Below the pieces are notes generated by a model. The model did no database searches. It saw only the letters and a list, made by a program, of their open reading frames with translations, and was not told the DNA's origin. This document shows positions 1-5,889 of a stretch of DNA of 10,069 bases, piece by piece. Source of the stretch: Candidatus Parcubacteria bacterium (GTDB taxonomy: Bacteria; Patescibacteriota; Minisyncoccia; UBA6257; 2-01-FULL-56-20). Made by a program: the position numbers and the translations under genes. Location: positions 1 through 10,069 of the forward strand of contig DAIBYH010000019.1 in assembly GCA_027424065.1 (NCBI GenBank), written 5' to 3'. Every line of letters starts with the position of its first letter. Within the stretch, counting starts at the first letter, position 1.

Positions 1-20
1 GATGATGACGAAATTTTCAT
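1..20 (-). CDS. Start of next dcw-operon gene (partial, off left edge)
   Basis: An ATG on the minus strand lies 12 nt after the ftsI stop codon and opens a frame reading MKISSS before the window ends. Its position downstream of ftsI in a tightly packed same-strand operon suggests another peptidoglycan or division gene, such as a Mur ligase, mraY or ftsW. Six codons cannot identify it, so the call rests on position and spacing only. Confidence 0.4.
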
Positions 21-32
21 GGATGGGATCGA

Positions 33-1655
33 TTAGGGAAGATTATAGAAACCTTTCTGAACCGTCCGGTCCGGCGCAATGTTGTAATAGTTAATGAGGT
101 ACTGCGCCAGATCGCGCCAGGCCGGCACGACGGTCTCTGCGGCGAGCGACGTTTCCGGAAGGCCGTCCAGGCGGATGAGGGCGATGAACTGCGGATCGGT
201 CGTCGGTCCGTAGCCGATATAAGAATCCACCAGCTCCTTCGTATAACCGCCGGTCTGGAAGTTCGGCAGGAACGCACTTCCGGTCTTCCCGGCAAGCGAG
301 TAGCCATTGATCGTGGCGACATCGGCGAGATCCACGGCGGCGACGCCCATCTGCGTCACGGCTGCCGCCGTCGCCGGCTTGATGATCTGGCCTATCGCCT
401 GCGGCTCTGCCGCCGCATTGATATACGGCCGCATCATGACGCCATGATCGGCAAGCATCCCGATCATGGAAATGAGGCGGACCGGTGTCACGGCGACGCC
501 CTGGCCGTACGCTACGGTGTCATAGTCCACCTGCACGGCGTTCGGTTTTGTGATATTCATTATACCGGAAACCTCGCCCGGAAGATCAATACCGCTCTTT
601 TTAAGGACGCCGAAACTTTCCATCGCAGCCTTGAATACCGCGTTTCCCATCGTATTCTCGGCAAAGATCGCACCCGTATTGATGGAGTGCTGGATCACCT
701 GCGTCATCGTCGTTCCCGGACCGTAAGGGCCGTGTATTGTCAGATTGTAGTTCGTGATATGCGCGCCATCCACGTTGACGTATCCTTTGTCATCGTAGGT
801 GGTGGAGGTCGTGAACGCTCCCGCATCGATGCCGGCCGCCATCGTGAGCAGCTTGAAAATGGAACCTGGCTCGTAGAGCGACTGGATGTTCGGATTCATG
901 AAATCGGCGAGTGACGATGAAGCATAGTCGTTCGGGTTGAAGGTCGGATAGGCGCCCATCGCAAGGATCGCGCCGGTCGTCGGATCCTCCACGATAACGC
1001 TCGCAGCCGCGGCATGGTTCTGGGCAACCAACTGCTGGATCACCTTTTCGCTCTCGATCTGGATGTTCGGGTCGATCGTGAGCACGATGTTCTTTCCGGC
1101 GGCAAGCTGGGAATTATAGTACTGCTCAATGCCGTAATGGCCGCTCTCTCCGACAGTCGTGGCATTCGGACCTACGAAGCCGATCACCTGAGCGGCAACG
1201 GTCCCGAGCGGATAGTATCGCGCAGGCTCTTCATCCACGTAGATTCCCGGCAGTTTGAGCGCCTGGACGGCATCCGCCGTGGACGAGGCAGCCTTCGCCG
1301 CGAGAAGCTCATAGCTGTCATGCGGCTTGCTGAGAAGCGTCTGGAGCGTGTTTGCGGGAATATTCAGGATCGGTGACAGCTCGTTGGCCGCCTCGGCGGC
1401 GTCGGCTACGGCCGTCGGAACGGCATAAATGGTCGGAAAATACTTATCAACGGCAACCGGGAGCAGCGTTCCATCCGGATTCGTGAAATAGATCGTTCCC
1501 CGGCCCATGGCCGCCGCCGCAGACGCGGACTGTTCCGACGCGGCGCGGGCGGTATAATAGCCGGACTTTGCGAGCTGCAGTTCGGAAATACGAAAAAGGA
1601 GAAACCCGTACGCGCCGGCGATCAGGAAAGTAAGTAAAAGCGTGCGGTGTTTCAT
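33..1655 (-). CDS. ftsI: Peptidoglycan D,D-transpeptidase FtsI / class B penicillin-binding protein
   Basis: This 540-residue class B PBP cross-links septal peptidoglycan from the outer face of the membrane. A single N-terminal membrane anchor lies at about residues 5-22, followed by the PBP dimerisation region (about 45-190), which includes the GIEQYYNSQL segment near 175. The transpeptidase domain carries all three catalytic motifs: SIFK (Ser265 nucleophile, Lys268), SIN (324-326) and KTG (457-459). Length fits the family, which is often 550-650 residues, and no C-terminal PASTA repeats follow. The start ATG sits 7 nt after the ftsL-like stop, with a weak purine-rich AGGA upstream. Position after mraZ-rsmH-ftsL is the canonical dcw order, which favours FtsI over the elongation-specific PBP2 (MrdA). 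The function is well supported; the septal assignment comes from context. Confidence 0.93.
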   Translation of the reverse strand: MKHRTLLLTFLIAGAYGFLLFRISELQLAKSGYYTARAASEQSASAAAAMGRGTIYFTNPDGTLLPVAVDKYFPTIYAVPTAVADAAEAANELSPILNIPANTLQTLLSKPHDSYELLAAKAASSTADAVQALKLPGIYVDEEPARYYPLGTVAAQVIGFVGPNATTVGESGHYGIEQYYNSQLAAGKNIVLTIDPNIQIESEKVIQQLVAQNHAAAASVIVEDPTTGAILAMGAYPTFNPNDYASSSLADFMNPNIQSLYEPGSIFKLLTMAAGIDAGAFTTSTTYDDKGYVNVDGAHITNYNLTIHGPYGPGTTMTQVIQHSINTGAIFAENTMGNAVFKAAMESFGVLKKSGIDLPGEVSGIMNITKPNAVQVDYDTVAYGQGVAVTPVRLISMIGMLADHGVMMRPYINAAAEPQAIGQIIKPATAAAVTQMGVAAVDLADVATINGYSLAGKTGSAFLPNFQTGGYTKELVDSYIGYGPTTDPQFIALIRLDGLPETSLAAETVVPAWRDLAQYLINYYNIAPDRTVQKGFYNLP

Positions 1656-1662
1656 GGCGTTC

Positions 1663-1953
1663 CTACGGAATGGTCACATACTTCGGCTGCGCGAGCACAA
1701 GCCCGTCCGATGTCGCGATCGCGCTCAGCTGAGTCGTATTGCCAAGTGTCGTGATGATCTGATTGTTCATCGTGGTATTCTCGGCGCCGATCGTGTTCAA
1801 CTGGACCCGTGCAGCGGCGATCGATTGGCTCAGACGCACCGTCTGATTATACAGCGCAACCAGCCAGAATGTGCCGCCGATGAGCGCGCCGACGACCAAC
1901 GTCATCATGATGCGGAACGTGGCATTGTTTTTGTTCGGTTGGATGAAGGTCAT
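1663..1953 (-). CDS. ftsL: FtsL-like division protein (small bitopic membrane protein)
   Basis: A 96-residue protein with a short basic cytoplasmic N-terminus (about 1-11), one hydrophobic helix (about 12-34) and an extracytoplasmic stretch rich in Gln, Asn, Leu and Ala (about 36-80) with coiled-coil character. It ends in GLVLAQPKYVTIP, resembling the C-terminal beta segment of FtsL/DivIC-type proteins. These assemble with FtsB/FtsQ and activate FtsW-FtsI at the septum. FtsL sequences are too divergent to recognise by motif alone. The assignment depends on topology, length and position between rsmH (10 nt gap) and ftsI (7 nt gap). No Shine-Dalgarno sequence precedes the ATG, so translation may be coupled to rsmH. 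Confidence 0.72.
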   Translation of the reverse strand: MTFIQPNKNNATFRIMMTLVVGALIGGTFWLVALYNQTVRLSQSIAAARVQLNTIGAENTTMNNQIITTLGNTTQLSAIATSDGLVLAQPKYVTIP

Positions 1954-1963
1954 TTTTTGATCG

Positions 1964-2851
1964 TTATTTTTTTCTGAGTGTCCGTAGTTTTGCGGAACGA
2001 CTGCGAGGATTCTGGACGATTTCTCCGAAGGACGGCGGGGTCGGTTTCTTGCTCATGAGCTCCCACTCTCCCGTCCTGGCAAGCTCCCGGAACGACTGCT
2101 TCACCGTGCGGTCCTCCAGGGAATGGAACGTAATGATGGCAACTCTTCCGCCCGGCGCCATGAGGTCACCGAGCGAACCGAGGATCCGCTCAAGGTTCGC
2201 AAGCTCGCCGTTCGCAGCGATGCGGAGCGCCTGGAACGTCCGGGTTGCCGGATCGATGCGTCCCCGCTCGTAGCTCTTTGGAAGAGCGGCGCGGACGATA
2301 TCCGCGAGGTCGCCGCTCGTTCTGATCCGCTGCTTCCTCCGGGCCGTGACGATGGCGCGCGCGATGCGCCGCGAGGACCGCTCACCGCCAAGCTGGAAAA
2401 TGATATCCGCGAGCTCACGCTCGGAGATCCGTTCAAGAAGGTCCCGGACCGGCGTCCGCGCATCGTCGTAGGTCATCAAAAGCGGCTCATTGCGGGATGC
2501 TTCACTGAAACTGAATCCCCTGCCTGAATGTTCCAGCTGCTCGGATGAAAATCCGAGGTCCAGGAGAAGCCCGTCGGCGCGCGCGAGTCCTTCGCGCGCA
2601 ACGATCTCCGGAAGATCGGCATAGTTCCCGACCCGGAGCGTCACGCCGGCGCGGACAGGGACCCGCTTCCGGCATTCCGCGAGCATGGCCTCATCGAGGT
2701 CCACTCCCAGGAATTTTCCGGTCGGGCCGATGGCCTGGATCACAGCAGCCGCGTGTCCCCCGCCATCCACCGTCCCATCGATCATAAAGTCGCCGGGACG
2801 CGGATCGAGCGCATGCATCACCTCTTGTAAAAGAACGGGAACATGCTGCAT
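1964..2851 (-). CDS. rsmH: 16S rRNA (cytosine1402-N4)-methyltransferase RsmH
   Basis: RsmH (MraW) methylates N4 of C1402 in the 16S rRNA decoding site using SAM. The 295-residue frame from MQHVPVLLQEV shows SAM motif I DGTVDGGGH (25-33), LLLDLGFSSEQL (95-106), RGFSF (111-115), GGERSSRRIARAI (155-167), the TRTFQALRIAANGEL block (203-217), ITFHSLEDRTVKQSF (240-254) and the C-terminal NPRSRSAKLR signature (281-290). The open frame extends 26 codons upstream into mraZ, but the family N-terminus starts at MQHVPV, 2 nt after the mraZ stop, so that start is used. A small oddity is DPATRTFQ (200-207), where most family members have HPATRTFQ. Length (about 300) is normal. Confidence 0.96.
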   Translation of the reverse strand: MQHVPVLLQEVMHALDPRPGDFMIDGTVDGGGHAAAVIQAIGPTGKFLGVDLDEAMLAECRKRVPVRAGVTLRVGNYADLPEIVAREGLARADGLLLDLGFSSEQLEHSGRGFSFSEASRNEPLLMTYDDARTPVRDLLERISERELADIIFQLGGERSSRRIARAIVTARRKQRIRTSGDLADIVRAALPKSYERGRIDPATRTFQALRIAANGELANLERILGSLGDLMAPGGRVAIITFHSLEDRTVKQSFRELARTGEWELMSKKPTPPSFGEIVQNPRSRSAKLRTLRKK

Positions 2852-2853
2852 CG

Positions 2854-3285
2854 TTATATTCCCAATTCGCCCAATTGTTCGGCAATTTCCTCGGAAGAAC
2901 TTTCCGTCTTCACCTTGTACGTGCTCCATGCCGCCTCGTCCCAGATCTCGATACGATTATAAAGACCCGTGACGACCACCGACTTTGACAGTCCGGCATA
3001 TTTCCGGAGATAGTCGGGGATCAGAATTCTTCCCTGGCCATCCAGCTCGACATCCGTGGCGCCTGCCAGCATGAGGCGCGCGAACGCCCGCGAGTTGGCC
3101 TGTGCGAGCGGCAAGGAAACCAGTTTCTTCGCGAGGATCTCCCACTCATTGTTCGCAAAGACAAACAGACAATTATCTATTCCGCGCGTGATGATAGCCC
3201 CGGCCTCAAGTTTGTCGCGGAATTTTGCCGGGATCGCCATCCGACCTTTGATATCCAGATTGTGCTTGAATTCGCCGAGTAGCAT
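2854..3285 (-). CDS. mraZ: Transcriptional regulator MraZ
   Basis: A 143-residue DNA-binding regulator of the dcw operon. Two SpoVT/AbrB-like swapped-hairpin repeats are visible. The first has HNLDIKGRMAIPAKFRDKL (8-26) and the second has VELDGQGRILIPDYLRKYAGL (79-99). The DxKGR/DxxGR cores are the family signature. MraZ forms ring-shaped oligomers that bind tandem TGG(G)-type repeats upstream of their own gene. Such repeats lie directly upstream here (3301-3343), supporting autoregulation. There is no Shine-Dalgarno sequence before the ATG. It is the first gene of the minus-strand cluster, 2 nt from rsmH. The C-terminal tail (about 124-143) is Ser/Glu-rich and slightly acidic. Confidence 0.96.
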   Translation of the reverse strand: MLLGEFKHNLDIKGRMAIPAKFRDKLEAGAIITRGIDNCLFVFANNEWEILAKKLVSLPLAQANSRAFARLMLAGATDVELDGQGRILIPDYLRKYAGLSKSVVVTGLYNRIEIWDEAAWSTYKVKTESSSEEIAEQLGELGI

Positions 3286-3300
3286 GATTTTGAGTTATCC

Positions 3301-3343
3301 CCAAAAGTGGTACTTTATCCCCATAGTTATCCACAGCTCACCA
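3301..3343 (-). promoter_or_regulatory. Predicted MraZ operator: TGG repeats phased at 10 bp
   Basis: Reading the minus strand, TGG occurs at 3343-3341, 3333-3331, 3323-3321 and 3303-3301. Every one is in the same 10-bp phase, and only the 3313-3311 position is degenerate. The fuller unit reads TGGnGATAA in three copies. Tandem TGG(G) repeats spaced one helical turn apart in the mraZ 5' region are the known MraZ-binding architecture, and AAAGTGG at the 5' end also matches the Mollicutes version. The array lies between the predicted transcription start (about 3347) and the mraZ ATG. Confidence 0.8.
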
Positions 3344-3353
3344 CTTTTGTTTA

Positions 3354-3381
3354 ATAATACCCCACCACCCAGCAAAGTCAA
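3354..3381 (-). promoter_or_regulatory. mraZ operon promoter
   Basis: On the minus strand, TTGACT (3381-3376) and TATTAT (3359-3354) are separated by 16 nt, a good sigma70-type match. The predicted start is near 3347, about 60 nt before the mraZ ATG. The spacer itself contains TGGGTGGTGGGG, further TGG motifs that MraZ might contact, although these are not in the same phase as the downstream array. Confidence 0.7.
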
Positions 3382-3502
3382 AATATGCCTGCAAAAAGAA
3401 CAAAATGGTCAAAAATGCCTTATTTTCTTACCATTCCCTAAATTCTTCCATTGAGATATCCACAATGCATCCGCAAAAGCCGCATCGTGGAAATTCCCCA
3501 CC

Positions 3503-3538
3503 GCTCTCATTATCGAGGTTGAACCTCGATAAAAGAGC
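3503..3538. repeat. Near-perfect inverted repeat between mini-gene and mraZ promoter
   Basis: TTATCGAGGTT (3510-3520) and AACCTCGATAA (3522-3532) are exact inverted complements around a single central base. GCTCT/AGAGC extends the match outward to 3503-3538. There is no T-run on either strand, so a simple terminator is unlikely. It could be an operator palindrome, an mRNA hairpin or a short dispersed repeat. The surrounding 3382-3502 shows no gene. Confidence 0.55.
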
Positions 3539-3547
3539 ATGGGCAAC

Positions 3548-3583
3548 AAAAAAACATCCCTCGCCATTGGCGAGGGATGTTTT
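3548..3583 (-). terminator. Rho-independent terminator of the Lys-rich mini-gene
   Basis: A 15-bp perfect stem (3551-3565 with 3569-3583) closes a 3-nt loop. On the minus strand it runs into seven consecutive T's (3554-3548). It begins 8 nt after the stop codon of the Lys/Ala-rich mini-gene, which shows that the mini-gene is a discrete transcription unit. Confidence 0.88.
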
Positions 3584-3591
3584 GAGAAGGG

Positions 3592-3675
3592 TTATTTCCG
3601 CTTGCCTCCCTTCTTTGCCTTCTTCTTCGGCGCAGCCTTCTTCTTCGCTGCAGCCTTCTTCTTCTTTGCTGGCAT
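3592..3675 (-). CDS. 27-residue Lys/Ala-rich basic protein (histone H1-tail-like)
   Basis: The minus-strand ATG at 3675 opens a 27-codon frame. It begins MPAKKKKAAAKKKAAPKKKA and ends KKGGKRK, with 14 Lys and 1 Arg and no acidic residue. Strongly basic KKKAA/PKKK tails like this resemble histone H1 or HU-type C-terminal tails and nucleoid-binding or RNA-binding peptides, so binding to nucleic acid is the natural inference. No folded domain is present. It is supported as a gene by biased composition, clean ATG-to-TAA bounds and a strong terminator 8 nt after the stop. No Shine-Dalgarno sequence is seen; upstream is an A/T-rich stretch. It could be mistaken for a simple codon repeat, but in the other frames it is low-complexity Phe/Ser/Ala. 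Confidence 0.78.
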   Translation of the reverse strand: MPAKKKKAAAKKKAAPKKKAKKGGKRK

Positions 3676-3727
3676 TTTATTTTTTATTTTAAATTTCGAT
3701 ATGACTGGGTTGCCGACCGCCCCAATC

Positions 3728-3765
3728 AATTTTCAGAACATCGGTGAAGTGATCTTCTGAAAATT
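3728..3765. repeat. 11-bp inverted repeat upstream of the Lys-rich mini-gene
   Basis: AATTTTCAGAA (3728-3738) and TTCTGAAAATT (3755-3765) are exact inverted complements separated by 16 nt; a further ATC/GAT pairing lies inside the loop. It sits about 53 nt upstream of the mini-gene ATG on the minus strand, where an operator or leader hairpin would lie. No T-tract follows on either strand. The rest of 3676-3897 is AT-rich and shows no gene. Confidence 0.5.
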
Positions 3766-3815
3766 TCTATCTTGTTATTATTTTAACAAATTGATTTTTC
3801 GATTTTTAAAAAAAC

Positions 3816-3824
3816 TGTGGATAA
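3816..3824 (-). promoter_or_regulatory. DnaA-box-like 9-mer
   Basis: The minus strand reads TTATCCACA here, identical to the classic DnaA-box consensus, in an AT-rich stretch. A single 9-mer can occur by chance, and no dnaA, dnaN or dense box cluster is adjacent, so an origin is not supported. Confidence 0.35.
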
Positions 3825-3897
3825 CTTATGAAAACGGTTTTGAAAAAAATTTCTTATCTGCGGGCGGGATATTTTATCTCGCGCTCCATATTTTTTT

Positions 3898-4098
3898 CAT
3901 CGTCCCGATCTTACCGAGAGATTTTTCTGTATTCCCTGTCATGCAGAGTCCCGCCGCGACGGGACGAAGCATCTTTTCTTTTGTCTGAAGAAAGGATGTC
4001 TCGCTCTGCTCGACATGACACTCTTTCCGTCATCCCGAGCTTGCCGAGGGATCTTTTCTTGGTCACGGAAAGGATTCCTCGCTGCGCTCGGAATGACA
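3898..4098. repeat. Cluster of dispersed palindromic repeats (two full copies, one fragment)
   Basis: Copy 3 (about 4029-4098) starts GTCATCCCGAGCTTGCCGAG and ends with the near-inverse CTCGCTGCGCTCGGAATGAC, so it is flanked by about 25-nt imperfect terminal inverted repeats around a T/A-rich centre. Copy 2 (about 3938-4019) has the same architecture with diverged arms (GTCATGCAGAG to CTCTGCTCGACATGAC). The fragment at about 3898-3929 matches only the left arm. Repeats of this 'GTCATyCCGAG' type are common between genes in many bacterial genomes; that statement is from memory. They explain this gene-free stretch. A short tandem of CGTTCTCCT follows at about 4113-4132. Confidence 0.75.
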
Positions 4099-4159
4099 GA
4101 AGAAAAAGGATACGTTCTCCTCGTTCTCCTCGTTATTGACCTTGACCTTTGCAATGTGT

Positions 4160-4230
4160 GCGTCCTATAGGGATCGAACCTATGACCTCTTCGATGTGAA
4201 CGAAGCGCTCTACCACTGAGCTAAGGACGC
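4160..4230 (-). tRNA. tRNA-Val (anticodon CAC)
   Basis: The minus strand folds into a 71-nt cloverleaf. The acceptor is GCGTCCT/AGGACGC (7 bp). The D arm is GCTC/GAGC. The anticodon stem CTTCG/CGAAG encloses loop TTCACAT, giving CAC at positions 34-36, which reads GUG (Val). The variable loop is 5 nt, and the T arm is ATAGG/CCTAT around TTCGATC. CCA is not encoded; CAC follows the acceptor. It lies about 40 nt downstream of the palindrome closing the rplJ-rplL operon, same strand; no strong promoter of its own is visible. Confidence 0.95.
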
Positions 4231-4270
4231 AGAGCTTACCGACTTAATCGCCCATGGAAGAAATGATAAT

Positions 4271-4306
4271 GAAAACGGGAACCGTTTGCAAACGGTTCCC
4301 GTTTTC
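4271..4306 (-). terminator. Palindrome ending the rplJ-rplL operon
   Basis: A 36-nt perfect palindrome, GAAAACGGGAACCGTTTGC plus its inverse, forms an 18-bp arm-to-arm hairpin 20 nt after the rplL stop. On the minus strand it ends CCCGTTTTC followed by ATTATCATTTC, so the U-tract is interrupted. Termination may be partial, allowing some readthrough into tRNA-Val, or the hairpin may stabilise the mRNA 3' end. Confidence 0.7.
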
Positions 4307-4326
4307 TCGCCCGAAATCGCAGAGGA

Positions 4327-4692
4327 CTATGCGAGCTCCACGGTCGCACCGGCCTCCTCAAGCTTCTTCTTGATCTCTTCGGCCTCTTCCTTCTTAACGT
4401 TCTCCTTGACGGGCTTCGGAGCGCCGTCAACGAGATCCTTGGCCTCCTTAAGACCGAGCGACGTCACTTCGCGAACAACCTTGATGACGTTCAGCTTGCC
4501 TTCGCCGGCAGCCTTCAAGACCACCGTGAAACTGTCCTTCTCTTCGGCCGGCGCGGCCGCCGCACCGGCTCCCGCCGCGACCGGAGCCGCCGCCGAGATA
4601 CCGAACTTCTCTTCCATCTTGTGAACCAACTCTGCCAACTCGACAACCGAGAGCGACTCGATCTTCGAGATCAGATCATCGTAATTTGCCAT
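4327..4692 (-). CDS. rplL: 50S ribosomal protein bL12 (L7/L12)
   Basis: The stalk protein that recruits and activates translational GTPases. The 121-residue frame shows the N-terminal dimerisation helix pair (about 4-32, [15 protein letters not shown]), an Ala/Gly/Pro-rich hinge (about 33-52), and the C-terminal globular domain (about 53-121) with [20 protein letters not shown] and [19 protein letters not shown], whose helices contact EF-Tu, EF-G and IF2. Length matches the family. It lies 39 nt after rplJ and shares its promoter; the leader upstream of rplJ probably controls both. No Shine-Dalgarno sequence precedes the ATG. Confidence 0.98.
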   Translation of the reverse strand: MANYDDLISKIESLSVVELAELVHKMEEKFGISAAAPVAAGAGAAAAPAEEKDSFTVVLKAAGEGKLNVIKVVREVTSLGLKEAKDLVDGAPKPVKENVKKEEAEEIKKKLEEAGATVELA

Positions 4693-4731
4693 AGTAATAA
4701 TGAATGATTTTTATGTTTGACCTTTCGGATC

Positions 4732-5256
4732 CTATCCCTGGGCCTGTTTTGACTTCTGGTCCAGAACATACAAGAACGAACGGATCGGTGCCGCGAACAT
4801 GCCGAGCAACTGAGCCAGTACCACCTCGCGCGGCGGAAGTTTGCCGATATAGACAACCTGAGCTCCGTCGAACGATTCCTTCTTTGCGATATCGTAACCG
4901 CCAAGAAGATGCTTCACCCACATGTCCTTCGCGCCGCCTTCCGGCACCTCAAGCTTCGAAAAGAAGCCGAATGCGGGAGCTGCGATATTTTCCAGACCTT
5001 CGTGAGCGAAAACGGTCCCGACGGACGTCTTGAACTGGCCAAGATCCGCATCGATCCCGTTCTCCTTGAGCACAATGCCGAGGAGACGCTTCTTGATGAC
5101 GAGAAAATCGGCCTGGGATTTCGCGAGATCGCGCCGGAATCGGCGGATATCCTCCGCGGCAACCCTCGTGACATCGGTGAAGATCAGCCCCTTGCTCTTT
5201 TCAAGCAGCTGCCGCGCCGCCTGCATCTCTTCCTGTTTCTGCTGTTTTGTCTTCAT
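4732..5256 (-). CDS. rplJ: 50S ribosomal protein uL10
   Basis: uL10 (174 residues) anchors bL12 dimers to the 23S GTPase-associated centre and, with bL12, acts as a translational or transcriptional autorepressor in many bacteria. The N-terminal globular domain has LLEKSKGLIFTDVTRVAAED (18-37), RRFRRDLAKSQADFLVIKKRLL (38-59) and the GTVFAHEG strand. The C-terminal segment (about 146-174, VVLAQLLGMFAAPIRSFLYVL) is the helix that holds bL12. Length fits the family. The ATG has no Shine-Dalgarno sequence and follows a 151-nt leader. Confidence 0.97.
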   Translation of the reverse strand: MKTKQQKQEEMQAARQLLEKSKGLIFTDVTRVAAEDIRRFRRDLAKSQADFLVIKKRLLGIVLKENGIDADLGQFKTSVGTVFAHEGLENIAAPAFGFFSKLEVPEGGAKDMWVKHLLGGYDIAKKESFDGAQVVYIGKLPPREVVLAQLLGMFAAPIRSFLYVLDQKSKQAQG

Positions 5257-5407
5257 AAAGGATATTTTCTTTTTATTCTACCGGCCGCGGTCGGACGACC
5301 GATAAAAAAAACGACCTTTTTCCAAAGTCGTCGCCTTCCGCCATGGCGGAAATTGATTTCCTCTGCAGGACTTGCGCGCTTGGTGGCCGCCTGCGGTCTT
5401 TGGAAGT
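5257..5407 (-). ncRNA. L10 leader (ribosomal protein autoregulatory leader) of rplJ-rplL
   Basis: The 5' UTR of rplJ starts AAAACCACTTCCAAAGACCG and contains AAAGACCGCAGG (5401-5390) and CCTGCAGAGG (5369-5360), whose GCAGG/CCTGC arms pair. This matches the known L10-leader core, AGACCGyAGG...UCCUrCmGAGG, which mimics the uL10 site on 23S rRNA. Next come a 16-nt palindrome (5336-5351), an intrinsic terminator (5304-5330) and a GC-rich hairpin (5288-5301) before the ATG. A perfect 8-nt pairing between CUUCCAAAG-type bases (5398-5405) and the terminator's 5' arm (5320-5327) can form a competing antiterminator. The expected logic is that excess uL10-bL12 binds the core, frees the terminator and stops transcription. 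Confidence 0.88.
5304..5330 (-). terminator. Attenuator terminator inside the L10 leader
   Basis: On the minus strand, CGACTTT pairs with AAGGTCG (5330-5312; 7 bp with one G-U, small GGAAA-type loop) and is followed at once by eight T's (5311-5304). It lies 48 nt before the rplJ ATG, so it acts as an attenuator, not a gene-end signal. Its 5' arm overlaps the antiterminator complement at 5320-5327. Confidence 0.82.
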
Positions 5408-5413
5408 GGTTTT

Positions 5414-5442
5414 ATCCTACCCCAAACAACGCGGGAAGTCAA
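5414..5442 (-). promoter_or_regulatory. rplJ-rplL promoter
   Basis: TTGACT (5442-5437) and TAGGAT (5419-5414) are separated by 17 nt on the minus strand. The predicted start is about 5407, the 5' edge of the L10 leader. The -35 hexamer contains the TGA stop codon of the upstream zinc-ribbon gene, so the two units are packed without spacer. Confidence 0.75.
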
Positions 5443-5882
5443 AGGCCGAGGCTGCCGAGGCCGCTTCCTGATCCCCCGCCGATGAGCCCTCCGCTTGCCG
5501 CCTGCATGAACCCTTCGAACCAAACAATGCTCCACCAGATGATGACGATCGTGCTCAGGACCATGAGGCCCACTGCCACGATGCCGATCTGCTTCCGCGT
5601 CCAATCCGACGATCGCAGATATTTCATACCCGGCCAGAACTTGATCCCGAGGAATGCGATCACGGGGAGGAAGATACTGAACAGATAGATGCCGGCCTGG
5701 GTAAGGACAGATGTGGACAGGGGTTTCTCGCCGAGCTTGGTACCGCAATTCGGACAGAAATACCAGGTCGGGAGGACGGGCAGATGACAAGTTGGGCAGA
5801 CCGCCGCCGGTGCCGCAGCGGCGGGCGCCGGTGACGGCGCAGGTCCTGGAATCGGTGACGGCGTGACAGGTTGTGCATCCAT
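5439..5882 (-). CDS. Zinc-ribbon membrane protein with two TM helices
   Basis: A 147-residue protein of unknown function. An N-terminal Pro/Ala-rich linker (about 6-27) is followed by a zinc ribbon, CPTC (29-32) and CPNC (43-46), with GTKLGEK after it. Two hydrophobic helices lie at about 62-84 and 98-122, and the tail is Gly/Ser-rich (129-147). This is the zinc-ribbon plus TM layout common in small envelope proteins of unknown role. The open frame extends 15 codons upstream, but the ATG at 5882 is chosen because an extended -10 (TGGTATACT) ends exactly 7 nt before it, which predicts a leaderless mRNA, and because the extension lacks low-complexity continuity. It sits 41 nt after uvrC and is independently promoted. 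Confidence 0.8.
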   Translation of the reverse strand: MDAQPVTPSPIPGPAPSPAPAAAAPAAVCPTCHLPVLPTWYFCPNCGTKLGEKPLSTSVLTQAGIYLFSIFLPVIAFLGIKFWPGMKYLRSSDWTRKQIGIVAVGLMVLSTIVIIWWSIVWFEGFMQAASGGLIGGGSGSGLGSLGL

Positions 5883-5889
5883 AGATTTC

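Noticed and set aside
2852..2929. Longer rsmH start (26 extra codons)
   Set aside because: The extension lies inside mraZ in another frame, and the conserved RsmH N-terminus starts at MQHVPVLLQEV.
3286..3830. Replication origin
   Set aside because: DnaA-like 9-mers are present, but most coincide with MraZ units; no dnaA/dnaN neighbours and no strand-asymmetry change can be shown.
3939..4154. Arg/Ser-rich short frames on either strand between the mini-gene and tRNA-Val
   Set aside because: They are translations of the dispersed palindromic repeats.
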